Below, one piece after another: positions 8,508 through 17,860 of a DNA stretch of 64,000 nt (position 1 is its first letter; each line of letters starts with the position of its first letter). The position numbers and the translations under genes were made by a program. The notes under the pieces are model-generated. The model worked only from the letters and a program-made list of their open reading frames with translations. It was not told the DNA's origin and did no database searches. Location: assembly GCF_018130385.1 (NCBI RefSeq), contig NZ_JAFCLU010000013.1, positions 62,001 through 126,000 on the forward strand, in the 5' to 3' direction. Source of the DNA: Bradyrhizobium sp. AUGA SZCCT0283. Its GTDB lineage: Bacteria > Pseudomonadota > Alphaproteobacteria > Rhizobiales > Xanthobacteraceae.

Positions 8508-9293
8508 TCAGGCGTCAACCGCAACCTTCAATGCCTCGGCCCGGATTTCCTCGACGAGCCGTTCCTTCAGCCTGACGAATTCAGGCGCGGTTTTGATCTT
8601 GTAGGATCGCGGATGAGGCAGGTCGATCGCGATCTCGGCCTTGATGCGACCGGGACGGGCGCTCATGACGACGACGCGGCTGCCGAGGAAAATCGCCTCC
8701 TCGATGTCATGGGTGACGAACAGCACGGTCTTCTGGTCGCGTTCCCAGATGCCGAGCAGCATTTCCTGCATCAGCACACGGGTTTGATTATCCAGCGCCC
8801 CGAACGGTTCGTCGAGCAACAGGATCTTGGGATCGTTGGCAAGCGCACGCGCGATCGCCGTGCGTTGCTGCATGCCGCCGGAGAGCTGCTTCGGCCAGTG
8901 GTTCTCAAAGCCGGACAAGCCGACCCGATGGATGAATCCATCGGCGATCCTGCCGCGATCCGCCTCGGATATCCCGCGCTCGCGCAGGCCGAACGCGATG
9001 TTTTCGCGCACCGTCAACCACGGGAACAGCGTGTACGATTGAAACACCATGCCGCGGTCGGCGCCGGGTCCCGTGACCTCGTGCCCGTCCAGAATGACGC
9101 GGCCGCTGGTCGGCCGGTCAAGCCCGGCGATGATCCGCAGCAGCGTGGATTTTCCGCAGCCCGACGGGCCGAGGATGGTGACGAAGTCGTTGTTGCCGAC
9201 GCTGAGATTGGTCGGTTCCAGCGCCCGCGTCGGCGCATTGCCCTGGCGCGCAGGGAAAACGCGGGAGACCTGATCGATCTTCAGCTCGGTCAT
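8508..9293 (-). CDS. ABC transporter ATPase, nitrate/taurine (NitT/TauT) type
   Basis: A 261-residue importer ATPase of the SsuB/TauB family. Visible: Walker A GPSGCGKST, Q-loop FQSYTLFPW, signature LSGGMQQR, Walker B ILLLDEPFGALD and the switch His in VTHD. It energises uptake by the permease and binding protein that precede it. The start at 9293 overlaps the permease stop by four bases (ATGA); a start at 9305 would extend the overlap. Proximity to the hut genes suggests a nitrogenous substrate such as histidine, urocanate or a related compound. That is inference, since the family mostly handles nitrate, sulfonates and thiamine precursors. Confidence 0.9.
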   Translation of the reverse strand: MTELKIDQVSRVFPARQGNAPTRALEPTNLSVGNNDFVTILGPSGCGKSTLLRIIAGLDRPTSGRVILDGHEVTGPGADRGMVFQSYTLFPWLTVRENIAFGLRERGISEADRGRIADGFIHRVGLSGFENHWPKQLSGGMQQRTAIARALANDPKILLLDEPFGALDNQTRVLMQEMLLGIWERDQKTVLFVTHDIEEAIFLGSRVVVMSARPGRIKAEIAIDLPHPRSYKIKTAPEFVRLKERLVEEIRAEALKVAVDA

Positions 9294-10066
9294 GCCAATT
9301 TCCACGGAAACAGCCAGGCGTTGAAGGCCTTGAACAGGAAGTCCGACACCAGACCGATCAACCCGATGACAATGATGCCGAAGATGATCTGGCCGGTGTT
9401 GAGCAGCGCCTGGCTGTCAGTGATCATGTGGCCGATGCCCGACGATGAACCGATCAGTTCGGCGACGATGACGTAGGTCCACGCCCAACCGAGGACGAGC
9501 CGAAGAATTTCTGCGATCTCGGGGGCGGATGAGGGCAGCAGCACGCGGCGGATGATGCCGCTGTCGCCGGCGCCCAGCGTGTAGGCTGCTTCAACGAGGT
9601 CGCGCCTTGTGTTGCCGACGTTCACGGCGATCATCAGGATAATCTGGAACACCGAGCCGATAAAGATAACCAGCAGCTTCTGCAGTTCGCCGATGCCCGC
9701 CCACAGGATCAACAGCGGGATGAAGGCCGAGGCGGGCAGATAGCGGGCGAACGAGACGAACGGCTCGAGAAAAGCCTCGATCGGCTTGTAGGCCCCCATC
9801 AGAACGCCGAGCGGCACCGCGATGAGAGCCGCCAGCACGAAGCCGCCGATAACCCGCCATATCGTCATGCCGATGTCGAACAGGAAGCCGTGCTTGGTCA
9901 GGAGTTCAAAGCCCTCCTGCAGCATGGTCAATGGGTTGGCGAGAAACGTCTTGGACACGTAGCCGCCAAAAGTTGCCCATGCCCACAGGGCGACAAACAG
10001 GACGAAGAACGCAAGGCCATAGGCTGCGCGTTGCTTCGACGTCACGGGATCTAGGGGACGCATCAC
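9290..10066 (-). CDS. ABC transporter permease, NitT/TauT type
   Basis: A 258-residue integral membrane protein with about six hydrophobic segments and the EAA-type cytoplasmic loop (EAAYTLGAGDSGIIRRVLLP) that contacts the ATPase. It follows the binding-protein gene after a gap holding a strong hairpin and is translationally coupled to the ATPase by an ATGA overlap. It belongs to the same family as SsuC/TauC. Substrate is not deducible from the permease. Confidence 0.9.
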   Translation of the reverse strand: MMRPLDPVTSKQRAAYGLAFFVLFVALWAWATFGGYVSKTFLANPLTMLQEGFELLTKHGFLFDIGMTIWRVIGGFVLAALIAVPLGVLMGAYKPIEAFLEPFVSFARYLPASAFIPLLILWAGIGELQKLLVIFIGSVFQIILMIAVNVGNTRRDLVEAAYTLGAGDSGIIRRVLLPSSAPEIAEILRLVLGWAWTYVIVAELIGSSSGIGHMITDSQALLNTGQIIFGIIVIGLIGLVSDFLFKAFNAWLFPWKLA

Positions 10067-10103
10067 AGGGCATGTTCCTCAAAGCGGTGCGCCGATCGCG
10101 GAC

Positions 10104-10133
10104 AGTCCCGCTTCCAGATGTGTGGAAGCGGGA
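10104..10133 (-). terminator. Hairpin after the binding-protein gene
   Basis: A perfect 12-base stem (GTCCCGCTTCCA with its complement) and a 6-base loop lie between the binding-protein gene and the permease gene. There is no T tract. It is more likely a 3'-end stabiliser or partial attenuator giving more binding protein than permease. Confidence 0.6.
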
Positions 10134-10154
10134 CCAGCGCGGCGCCGAACGAAC

Positions 10155-11099
10155 CTACTTGATGAAACTCGTGTCAACGAGGTCGTCGATTTTCGGAATC
10201 GATTTGATGATGCCGATCTCGAGCAACAGGTCTGCGGCTTCCTTGGTAAAGGCCTGGAATTCGCCCGCGAAGAACTTCTGGTTCGCGGCCTTGTCCTGCC
10301 AGCGCAGATATTTTGCCGAGTTGCCGAACTGCTCGCCGGACTGCTTCACGTCGGAACCCATGATCTCGTAGGATTTTGCCTGGTCCTTTTCGATCAGGGC
10401 GACTGCCTCGAAATAGCTGTCAGCCAGCGCTTTCGCGGCCTTCGGGTTTTCGGTCAGGAATTTCGGCGTGCAGCCGAACGTGTCCATGATCATCGGGTAG
10501 TCGAGCGTGGTGGCGATGATCTTCCCCTTGTCGGGTGCCGCGCGCACCGTCGAGAGGTAAGGCTCATAGGTCATGGCTGCATCGTTCTGACCGGCCACGA
10601 ATGCCTGCGCGGCAGCAGCCGGCTCCAGGTTCACCACGGTCACGTCCTTGACCGAGAGACCGTTCTTCTTGAGCATCCAGGCCAGCGTGAAATAGGGCGC
10701 GGTGCCGGGCGCGGACGCGGCGACCGTCTTGCCCTTCAGATCCTTGATCGACGCGACATCGTTTCGCGTGGCCATGCCGTCGGCGCCGTAGCTCTTGTCG
10801 AGCTGGAAGATCTGCTTGGTCGCCACACCGTTGGCATTCCAGGAAATCCAGGTTTCGACCGTGGTCGCCGCACACTGGATGTCGCCGGATGCAACGGCCA
10901 GATGGCGGTCCTTCTGCGGGATCTTCTTGATCGTCACATCGAGGCCGTTCTTCTTGAAGATGCCCGCCTGGTTTGCCAGCGTAAGCGGCGCAAACCCGGT
11001 CCATCCCGAAATCCCGATGCCGACCTTGACGTCTTGTGCGACGGCTGGCGCGGACACCAGAAGAGCGGCGGTTGCGGCGAATATTCTATAACTAAGCAT
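10155..11099 (-). CDS. ABC transporter substrate-binding protein, NitT/TauT type
   Basis: A 314-residue periplasmic binding protein with a Sec signal peptide (cut after about residue 22, APAVAQ). The body has the family pattern: KVGIGISGWTGFAPLTLA at the start, a GD-rich segment, then DLKGKTVAASAPGTAPYF. It is the first gene of a three-gene transporter operon (binding protein, permease, ATPase). It sits 104 bases downstream of hutC, so the ligand may be histidine-related. A weak sigma-54-like promoter lies in the upstream gap. Confidence 0.88.
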   Translation of the reverse strand: MLSYRIFAATAALLVSAPAVAQDVKVGIGISGWTGFAPLTLANQAGIFKKNGLDVTIKKIPQKDRHLAVASGDIQCAATTVETWISWNANGVATKQIFQLDKSYGADGMATRNDVASIKDLKGKTVAASAPGTAPYFTLAWMLKKNGLSVKDVTVVNLEPAAAAQAFVAGQNDAAMTYEPYLSTVRAAPDKGKIIATTLDYPMIMDTFGCTPKFLTENPKAAKALADSYFEAVALIEKDQAKSYEIMGSDVKQSGEQFGNSAKYLRWQDKAANQKFFAGEFQAFTKEAADLLLEIGIIKSIPKIDDLVDTSFIK

Positions 11100-11161
11100 G
11101 ACTGTCTTCCTTCTGCCGGTTTATCGATTGGATCCTGTTCGCCCTACTGCTTCATAAATCG

Positions 11162-11178
11162 CTGCATAAATTGTGCCG
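11162..11178 (-). promoter_or_regulatory. Possible sigma-54 promoter (weak)
   Basis: On the minus strand CCGGCACAATTTATGCA has GG and GC elements with exactly 10 bases between and two departures from the TGGCAC-N5-TTGC consensus. It would place transcription start about 55 bases before the binding-protein gene. Confidence 0.35.
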
Positions 11179-11203
11179 GGCTCTATTTGCATTGATATCC
11201 CTC

Positions 11204-11947
11204 TCAGCCGCCTTTGAAGCGGGCAACCAGTTTGTGGGACTCGCCCGGATAGACGAGGCGCACGGCAGTCAGCGTCCGCGCGCTGCGCCAGGTGTGCCGG
11301 TCGATCACGAGGCAAGGTGCGCCGATCGCAATGTCCAGTGCTGTTGCGGTCTCCTCGTCCGCCACGATCGCGCTGATCGAATGCTCGGCCTCCGTCCACG
11401 GGACGTGATGGAGCAACCACGTGCCGGGCGGTTCGATTGCAAAATCCGCCCTGGCGGCTTCCGGCACCGCGTCGAGATCGATCAGCCTGTCTTCGATCGC
11501 GAACGGCACGCCATCGGCGCTGTGGCGGCATGAGATCGCGATCACCTTGCCGGTTTTCCGTACCCCAAGACGGGCACGGTCGGCGGCGTTGGCCGCTCGG
11601 CGCGAGCACCGGATCAACTGATAGCCGTAGCTGCGGCCGAGCGCGGTGATCTCCGCGCGGATGTCTGGAATCGTGAGAACTGCTGACAGGAATTTAGGAC
11701 GGCGCACAAATGTGCCGGCGCGGCGCCTCCGCTCGATGAGATCGGCTTGCGCCAGCTCTGACAGCGCCTTGCTCACAGTCATTCGCGAGCATCCATAGCG
11801 CGTCATCAACTGGTGCTCGAACGGGATGCGATGACCCGGCGGCCATTCGCCGGTCAGGATGCGGCGCTCGATGTCGAGCCGGATCTGCTTGTAAAGCGTT
11901 GGCGTGTCGGCTGCCGGGAGTTTGTCGCGATCCGTGGAGAGGCTCAT
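11204..11947 (-). CDS. hutC: HutC, histidine utilisation repressor (GntR family)
   Basis: A 247-residue GntR/HutC regulator: N-terminal winged helix (about residues 14-80, with SRMTVSKALSELAQADLIERRRRAGTF-type signature split over helix and wing) and a C-terminal UTRA effector domain. HutC represses hut genes and is released by urocanate. The start at 11947 overlaps the hutF stop by four bases (ATGA), indicating one hutF-hutC transcript. A longer frame to 12049 lies inside hutF and is not family-like. Its likely operator is the palindrome at 13339-13354. Confidence 0.92.
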   Translation of the reverse strand: MSLSTDRDKLPAADTPTLYKQIRLDIERRILTGEWPPGHRIPFEHQLMTRYGCSRMTVSKALSELAQADLIERRRRAGTFVRRPKFLSAVLTIPDIRAEITALGRSYGYQLIRCSRRAANAADRARLGVRKTGKVIAISCRHSADGVPFAIEDRLIDLDAVPEAARADFAIEPPGTWLLHHVPWTEAEHSISAIVADEETATALDIAIGAPCLVIDRHTWRSARTLTAVRLVYPGESHKLVARFKGG

Positions 11948-13302
11948 GCCACCAGCCTCCGCACGGCTGCGTTGAATTTGTCGCGCGCCTTTTGACGGAG
12001 CCGGTGGCGTCCACCTTCGACGACCTTGTTTCCGCCCGCCCAAACACATGCGACGGCACCCGAGCCGGCTGCGAAAATCCAGCCGTCGAGGATGGCATCC
12101 CCGCGGCGCCCGGCGAGCGAGGGATGCGTGGTGTCGAAGGTCACGATATCAGCGCGTGCACCTGGCTGGAGTCCGACAATCGGCTGCACGAGGGCCTGGG
12201 CGCCGCCGGCCAGCGCAGCGTCGAATAGCGCACGGCCGGTCGAAATGCCGGGACCGCCCGACAACACATTACGCTCCCGATGCTTTAACCGCTGGCCATA
12301 TTCGAGCTGACGCAGTTCGTCGGCTACGCCGACCAGCACATTGGAGTCCGTGCCGACGCCGAACCGGCCGCCGGCGTCAAGGAATTCGCGGGTCGGAAAA
12401 ATGCCGTCGCCGAGGCTCGCTTCGGTAACCGGGCAGAGCCCTGCGACGGCGCCGCTCCTGGCAAGCGCGGCGATCTCTGTCGCGGTGGAATGGGTCGCAT
12501 GGATCAGGCACCAGCGCCGATCGACAGGCGCATGTTCGAGCAGCCAATCAACCGGCCGCCGGCCAGACCAGGCGATGCATTCCTCGACTTCCCTGATCTG
12601 TTCGGCGGCATGGATATGAACCGGCCCGGCTTCGGCGAGTGGCACGATCGCCGCCAGTTCGTCCGGAGTCACGGCCCGCAGGCTGTGCGGAGCGACACCG
12701 ACATTGGCCCCGGGCAACGCGCGGACGACCGCCTGTGTGGCGGCAGTCAGCTTGGCGAACTGGTCGATCGAGCAGATGAACCGGCGCTGGCCGGCATGTG
12801 GTGCGGCTCCGCCAAAGGAGCTGTGCGCGTAGAAACTCGGCAGCAATGTGAGGCCGATGCCGGTGAGCTCGGCGGCCCGCGCAATTCGCGTCGCCATCTC
12901 GGCAGGATTGGCGTAGGGCGTGCCATCATGGTCGTGATGGAGATAGTGGAATTCCCCGACGCGCGTATAACCTTGCTCGAGCATCTCGACATAGAGCAGC
13001 GTTGCGACGGCTTCCGTGTCTTCGGGGGCCATGTCCAGCGCAAAACGATACATCGTCTCGCGCCACGTCCAGAACGTATCGGCGGTGTTGCCGCGTGTTT
13101 CGGCGAGGCCAGCCATGCCGCGCTGGAACGCGTGACTATGCAGGCTCGCTATTCCCGGGATGGCCAACTGGTGGCGTTCATCGTGAGTTCCCGGCGCCGC
13201 ACCGGCAGTCACCTTCGTGATGGTCCTATCGGTCACAACCACCTGCACGTCGTCAGCCCACCCGGAGGGAAGCAGCGCTGATCCGAAATGCAGAGTGGAC
13301 AT
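11944..13302 (-). CDS. hutF: HutF, formimidoylglutamate deiminase
   Basis: A 452-residue amidohydrolase converting N-formimidoyl-L-glutamate to N-formyl-L-glutamate and ammonia in the five-step histidine pathway. The metal motif is SLHSHAFQRGMAG at about residues 52-64, followed by HYLHHDHDG, a HIHAAEQ segment and a VGTDSN near the C terminus. Length fits the family. It is divergent from hutI across a 93-base gap with a HutC-type operator. The next enzyme, N-formylglutamate deformylase (HutG), is not encoded in this window. Confidence 0.93.
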   Translation of the reverse strand: MSTLHFGSALLPSGWADDVQVVVTDRTITKVTAGAAPGTHDERHQLAIPGIASLHSHAFQRGMAGLAETRGNTADTFWTWRETMYRFALDMAPEDTEAVATLLYVEMLEQGYTRVGEFHYLHHDHDGTPYANPAEMATRIARAAELTGIGLTLLPSFYAHSSFGGAAPHAGQRRFICSIDQFAKLTAATQAVVRALPGANVGVAPHSLRAVTPDELAAIVPLAEAGPVHIHAAEQIREVEECIAWSGRRPVDWLLEHAPVDRRWCLIHATHSTATEIAALARSGAVAGLCPVTEASLGDGIFPTREFLDAGGRFGVGTDSNVLVGVADELRQLEYGQRLKHRERNVLSGGPGISTGRALFDAALAGGAQALVQPIVGLQPGARADIVTFDTTHPSLAGRRGDAILDGWIFAAGSGAVACVWAGGNKVVEGGRHRLRQKARDKFNAAVRRLVA

Positions 13303-13338
13303 GTTTCCAAACCGGGTGGACAGAACACCGACACGGGA

Positions 13339-13354
13339 ATATGTATAGACATAT
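13339..13354. promoter_or_regulatory. Probable HutC operator between hutF and hutI
   Basis: The palindrome ATATGT-ATAG-ACATAT contains the GntR/HutC-type core TGTATAGACA. It is centred in the 93-base gap between the divergent hutF-hutC and hutIHU operons, where one bound repressor could shut both. Confidence 0.6.
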
Positions 13355-13395
13355 TGATACCCCCGTCAAGTTTCTGCCCTTGAGGGAAATGCTGC

Positions 13396-14610
13396 ATGGC
13401 CGAGCGCTTTGATCGTATCTGGCATAACGCCCGGCTCGCCACCGTTCGGGGGGATCTGCCCGACCTCGGCGTGATCGAGCGTGGCGTGATTGCCGCACGG
13501 GAGGGGCGCATCGCTTTTGCGGGCAGCCACTCCGACTTTCCATCTGACGCCGATGCTGCCGAACGGATCGATTGCGGCGGGCGGTGGATCACGCCCGGAC
13601 TGGTCGATTGTCATACCCATTTGGTTTTCGGTGGAAACCGCGCCCACGAGTTCGAGCTGCGGCTAAAGGGAGCAAGCTACGAAGAAATCGCGCGGGCGGG
13701 TGGCGGCATTGTCTCGACGGTCGCGGCGACGCGGGCATCCAGTGAGGCTGAACTCGTTGCCGGCGCGCTGCCGCGGCTGGACGCTTTGATCGCCGAGGGC
13801 GCCACCACGGTCGAGATCAAATCCGGCTATGGGCTGAATACGGAAACCGAGATGCGACAATTGTCGGCCGCGCGCTCGGTGGGCCGCAACCGGCCGGTCG
13901 GCATCCGGACGACATTTCTTGGCGCGCATGCGCTGCCGCCGGAAGCCGATGGCGACAAGGATCGATACATCGAGCTCGTGTGCCGCGAGATGCTCCCGGC
14001 GGTGGTGCAGGCCGGCCTTGCAGACGTCGTCGACGCCTTCATGGAAGGCATCGCGTTTTCGAAAGATCAAACGGCGCGCGTCTTTCGAGCGGCAAAGGCG
14101 CTTGGGCTGCCGGTCAAATTGCACGCGGATCAATTGTCGAACCTCGGCGGAGCGGCGCTGGCTTCGGAATTCTCCGCTTTGTCCGCGGATCATCTGGAGC
14201 ACACGGATGAGGCCGGTGTTGCCGCCATGGCGCGGGCGGGCACGGTAGCCGTGCTGCTGCCGGGCGCGTTCTATTTCATTCGCGAGACGATGAAGCCACC
14301 GGTCGAACTGTTCCGTGCCCACGGCGTGAACATGGCGCTCGCGACCGACTGCAATCCCGGCAGCTCGCCGCTGACGTCGCTTCTGCTGGCGATGAATATG
14401 GGCGCGACTCTGTTCCGGATGACCGTTGCCGAGTGCCTCGCCGGCGTGACGCGGGAAGGTGCGCGCGCGCTGGGTATTCTTGGCGAGACCGGCACGCTCG
14501 AGGCCGGCAAACGGTGCGATCTTGCGATCTGGGATATCGAGCGCCCCGCCGAGCTGATCTACCGGATGGGCTTCAACCCGTTGCACCGCAGGGTGTGGAG
14601 GGGGCGATGA
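13396..14610 (+). CDS. hutI: HutI, imidazolonepropionase
   Basis: A 404-residue metal-dependent amidohydrolase that opens 4-imidazolone-5-propanoate to N-formimidoylglutamate. Visible: zinc motif CHTHLVFGGNR at about residues 72-82, ISKSGYGL-type segment (EIKSGYGLN), a later HADQ and the catalytic ATDCNPGS near the C terminus. It starts the hutI-hutH-hutU operon and is coupled to hutH by an ATGA overlap. Confidence 0.95.
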   Translation: MAERFDRIWHNARLATVRGDLPDLGVIERGVIAAREGRIAFAGSHSDFPSDADAAERIDCGGRWITPGLVDCHTHLVFGGNRAHEFELRLKGASYEEIARAGGGIVSTVAATRASSEAELVAGALPRLDALIAEGATTVEIKSGYGLNTETEMRQLSAARSVGRNRPVGIRTTFLGAHALPPEADGDKDRYIELVCREMLPAVVQAGLADVVDAFMEGIAFSKDQTARVFRAAKALGLPVKLHADQLSNLGGAALASEFSALSADHLEHTDEAGVAAMARAGTVAVLLPGAFYFIRETMKPPVELFRAHGVNMALATDCNPGSSPLTSLLLAMNMGATLFRMTVAECLAGVTREGARALGILGETGTLEAGKRCDLAIWDIERPAELIYRMGFNPLHRRVWRGR

Positions 14611-16184
14611 GCGACCGGGACGCATCCATTGTCGTTTCGCCGGGGAGGGTCAACCTCGACGAATTAGCGCAAATACTCGCAGGCGCGGCCATTGTGCTCG
14701 ATCCGGTATTCTGGCCGCGCGTGGAGGCAGCATCGGCCATTGTTGCGGAGGCCGCGCATTCGGACGTTCCAGCTTACGGAATAAATACAGGATTCGGAAA
14801 ACTGGCGTCGAAACGCATTCCGCCGGATCAGACAACGCTGCTCCAGCGCAATCTCATTGTATCGCATTGCTGCGGGGCAGGGGCTCCGACACCTGAACCG
14901 ATCGTGCGTCTGATGATGGCGCTGAAGATCGTCTCATTGGGGCGAGGCGCGTCGGGCGTGCGCCGCGAAATCATCGAGCAACTTCAGGCCATGCTGGCGC
15001 GGGGCATTTGTCCGCTGGTGCCGCAGCAGGGATCGGTGGGAGCGTCCGGTGATCTGGCGCCGCTGGCGCATATGACCGCCGTCATGATCGGCGAAGGGCA
15101 GGCGCTTGTCGACGGCAAGATCGTACCGGGCCTTGATGCGCTGACTGCCGCCGGTCTCGCGCCGTTGACGCTCGGGCCGAAGGAAGGCCTCGCGTTGATC
15201 AACGGTACGCAGTTTTCGACGGCCTATGCCATTTCCGGCTTGTTGCGCGCCCATGGCCTTCTTTGCGCGACGCTGGTGACAGGTGCCTTGTCGGTCGATG
15301 CGGCCATGGCTTCGACGGCGCCGTTCCGCCCGGAGATCCAGCAACTGCGGGGGCATGACGGGCAAATCGCGGCCGGTGTCGCCCTGACGGCGCTGCTGGA
15401 AGGCAGCGACATCCGCATGTCGCATCTCGAAGGCGACCAGCGCGTGCAGGATCCCTATTGCCTGCGCTGTCAGCCGCAGGTGGCCGGTGCTGCGCTTGAC
15501 CTATTGATGCAAGCCGCCCGCACGCTGACGATCGAGGCCAACGCGGTAACGGATAACCCGCTGGTGCTGGTTGAGAGCGGCGAGATCGTCTCGGGTGGAA
15601 ATTTTCACGCCGAGCCGGTCGCATTCGCAGCCGATCAGATCGCATTGGCGCTGTCCGAGATCGGCGCGATCAGCGAGCGGCGCATCGCCACGCTGGTCGA
15701 TCCCGCGCTGAACTTCGGCCTGCCGCCGTTCCTGACGCCTGATCCCGGCCTCAACTCCGGTTTCATGATTGCGGAGGTGACGGCGGCAGCCCTCTATGCC
15801 GAGAACAAGCAGCGCGCCGCGGCCTGCTCGATCGATTCGACGCCGACCAGCGCCAACCAGGAAGATCACGTTTCGATGGCCGCGCACGCTGCGCGCCGTT
15901 TGTCTGATATGGCGGACAACCTTGCCGCCATTCTCGGCATCGAACTGCTGGTTGCGGCGCAAGGCATCGGGCTGCGCGCGCCACATACGACCAGCCCAGC
16001 GCTTGCGGCGGTCATTGCGGTGTTGCGCGAGCAGGTGCCGGCGCTAGGCGGCGATCGCTATATGGCCGACGATCTCGCAAAGGCAACGGCGCTGGTCGCA
16101 GCCGGCGCATTGCCGGCCGCCGCGATGTCGGTGCTCAAGAACAATCCGTTTCCAAACCTTGCCGAGAGAGGTCACCTGTCATGA
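14607..16184 (+). CDS. hutH: HutH, histidine ammonia-lyase
   Basis: A 525-residue lyase that deaminates L-histidine to urocanate. The Ala146-Ser147-Gly148 triad in GSVGASGDLAPLAHM forms the MIO electrophile. YGINTGFGKL (about residues 57-66) and the QEDHVSM segment are also conserved. The start at 14607 gives a four-base overlap with hutI; the open frame continues upstream inside hutI but that part is out of family. Its own stop overlaps the hutU start (ATGA), so the three genes are translationally coupled. Confidence 0.96.
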   Translation: MSDRDASIVVSPGRVNLDELAQILAGAAIVLDPVFWPRVEAASAIVAEAAHSDVPAYGINTGFGKLASKRIPPDQTTLLQRNLIVSHCCGAGAPTPEPIVRLMMALKIVSLGRGASGVRREIIEQLQAMLARGICPLVPQQGSVGASGDLAPLAHMTAVMIGEGQALVDGKIVPGLDALTAAGLAPLTLGPKEGLALINGTQFSTAYAISGLLRAHGLLCATLVTGALSVDAAMASTAPFRPEIQQLRGHDGQIAAGVALTALLEGSDIRMSHLEGDQRVQDPYCLRCQPQVAGAALDLLMQAARTLTIEANAVTDNPLVLVESGEIVSGGNFHAEPVAFAADQIALALSEIGAISERRIATLVDPALNFGLPPFLTPDPGLNSGFMIAEVTAAALYAENKQRAAACSIDSTPTSANQEDHVSMAAHAARRLSDMADNLAAILGIELLVAAQGIGLRAPHTTSPALAAVIAVLREQVPALGGDRYMADDLAKATALVAAGALPAAAMSVLKNNPFPNLAERGHLS

Positions 16185-17851
16185 ACCGCCGACTGGACAA
16201 CGAGCGTACGATCCGCGCGCCCCGCGGGTCCGAGATCAGCGCCAAGAGCTGGTTGACGGAAGCGCCGCTCCGAATGCTGATGAACAATCTCGATCCCGAC
16301 GTTGCCGAACGGCCGAGCGAACTCGTCGTCTATGGCGGAATCGGCCGCGCCGCTCGCGACTGGGAGAGTTTCGACCGCATCGTTGCCTCATTGCGCAAGC
16401 TCGATGCCGACCAGACGCTGGTGGTCCAGTCGGGCAAGCCGGTTGGAATTTTCCGTACCCACCCCGATGCGCCGCGCGTGCTGATCGCGAATTCGAACCT
16501 GGTGCCGCATTGGGCAACGCTCGATCACTTCAACGAACTGGACAGGCAGGGGTTGATGATGTTCGGGCAGATGACGGCCGGATCGTGGATCTACATTGGC
16601 AGTCAGGGCATCGTGCAGGGGACCTATGAAACGTTTGTTGAGGTGGGGCGGCGTCATTACGGCGGCAGCCTGGCGGGCAAGTGGATCCTGACGGCGGGTC
16701 TCGGCGGCATGGGCGGTGCGCAGCCGCTTGCGGCGACCATGGCCGGGGCGTCGATGCTTGCGATCGAATGCCAGCCGAGCCGCATCGAGATGCGGTTGCG
16801 CACCGGTTATCTCGACCGGCAGGCAGGCACGCTTGATGAGGCGCTCGCGATCATGGCGCAGGCGGCGGAGAGCAAGCAGCCGGTCTCGGTCGGTCTGCTC
16901 GGCAATGCCGCCGATATTTTTCCCGAACTGGTGCGCCGCGGCGTAAAGCCGGACATTGTCACCGACCAGACCAGCGCGCACGATCCGATCAACGGTTACC
17001 TGCCGAAAGGATGGACACTCGCGGAGTGGGATTCCCGACGTGCGGCTGATCCGAAAGCGGTCGAAGTCGCGGCCAAGACCTCGATGGTCGGTCACGTCCA
17101 GGCCATGCTGGATTTCCACGCTCAAGGCATTCCCACGCTCGACTATGGCAACAACATCCGCCAGATGGCCAAGGACATGGGGTTGAAAAACGCGTTCGAC
17201 TTCCCAGGCTTCGTTCCTGCCTACATCCGTCCGCTGTTCTGCCGCGGCGTCGGGCCATTCCGGTGGGCGGCGCTCTCAGGAGACCCCGACGATATCTTTC
17301 GGACTGACGCCAAGGTCAAGGAACTGATGCCCGACGACAAGCATCTTCACAACTGGCTCGACATGGCCCGAGCGCGGATCAAGTTCCAGGGGTTGCCGGC
17401 GCGGATCTGCTGGGTCGGCCTTGGCGATCGTCACCGGCTGGGTCTGGCGTTCAATGAAATGGTGGCGCGCGGCGAACTGAAGGCGCCGATCGTCATCGGC
17501 CGCGATCATCTCGACAGCGGCTCGGTTGCGAGCCCGAACCGCGAAACCGAAGCGATGCGCGACGGTTCGGATGCGGTGTCCGACTGGCCGCTGCTCAATG
17601 CGCTGCTCAACTGTGCCAGCGGGGCGACGTGGGTCTCGCTGCATCATGGCGGAGGCGTCGGGATCGGCTATTCGCAGCACGCCGGCATGGTGATTGTCGC
17701 CGACGGAACGCCGGAGGCTGCGCGCCGCATCGAACGGGTGCTTTGGAACGATCCGGCGACAGGGGTCATGCGTCATGCCGACGCGGGTTATGAAAGTGCG
17801 ATCGAGTGCGCCCGGGCCAATGGGCTCGATCTGCCTAGTCTGGCACCGTAG
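16181..17851 (+). CDS. hutU: HutU, urocanate hydratase
   Basis: A 556-residue NAD-dependent hydratase converting urocanate to imidazolone propionate. The NAD-binding segment TAGLGGMGGAQPLA lies at about residues 170-183, and TDQTSAHDPINGY and HHGGGVGIGYSQH are conserved active-site regions. Full family length. It is the last gene of hutIHU and converges on upp with only nine bases between. Confidence 0.96.
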   Translation: MNRRLDNERTIRAPRGSEISAKSWLTEAPLRMLMNNLDPDVAERPSELVVYGGIGRAARDWESFDRIVASLRKLDADQTLVVQSGKPVGIFRTHPDAPRVLIANSNLVPHWATLDHFNELDRQGLMMFGQMTAGSWIYIGSQGIVQGTYETFVEVGRRHYGGSLAGKWILTAGLGGMGGAQPLAATMAGASMLAIECQPSRIEMRLRTGYLDRQAGTLDEALAIMAQAAESKQPVSVGLLGNAADIFPELVRRGVKPDIVTDQTSAHDPINGYLPKGWTLAEWDSRRAADPKAVEVAAKTSMVGHVQAMLDFHAQGIPTLDYGNNIRQMAKDMGLKNAFDFPGFVPAYIRPLFCRGVGPFRWAALSGDPDDIFRTDAKVKELMPDDKHLHNWLDMARARIKFQGLPARICWVGLGDRHRLGLAFNEMVARGELKAPIVIGRDHLDSGSVASPNRETEAMRDGSDAVSDWPLLNALLNCASGATWVSLHHGGGVGIGYSQHAGMVIVADGTPEAARRIERVLWNDPATGVMRHADAGYESAIECARANGLDLPSLAP

Positions 17852-17860
17852 CTTGCTGAT

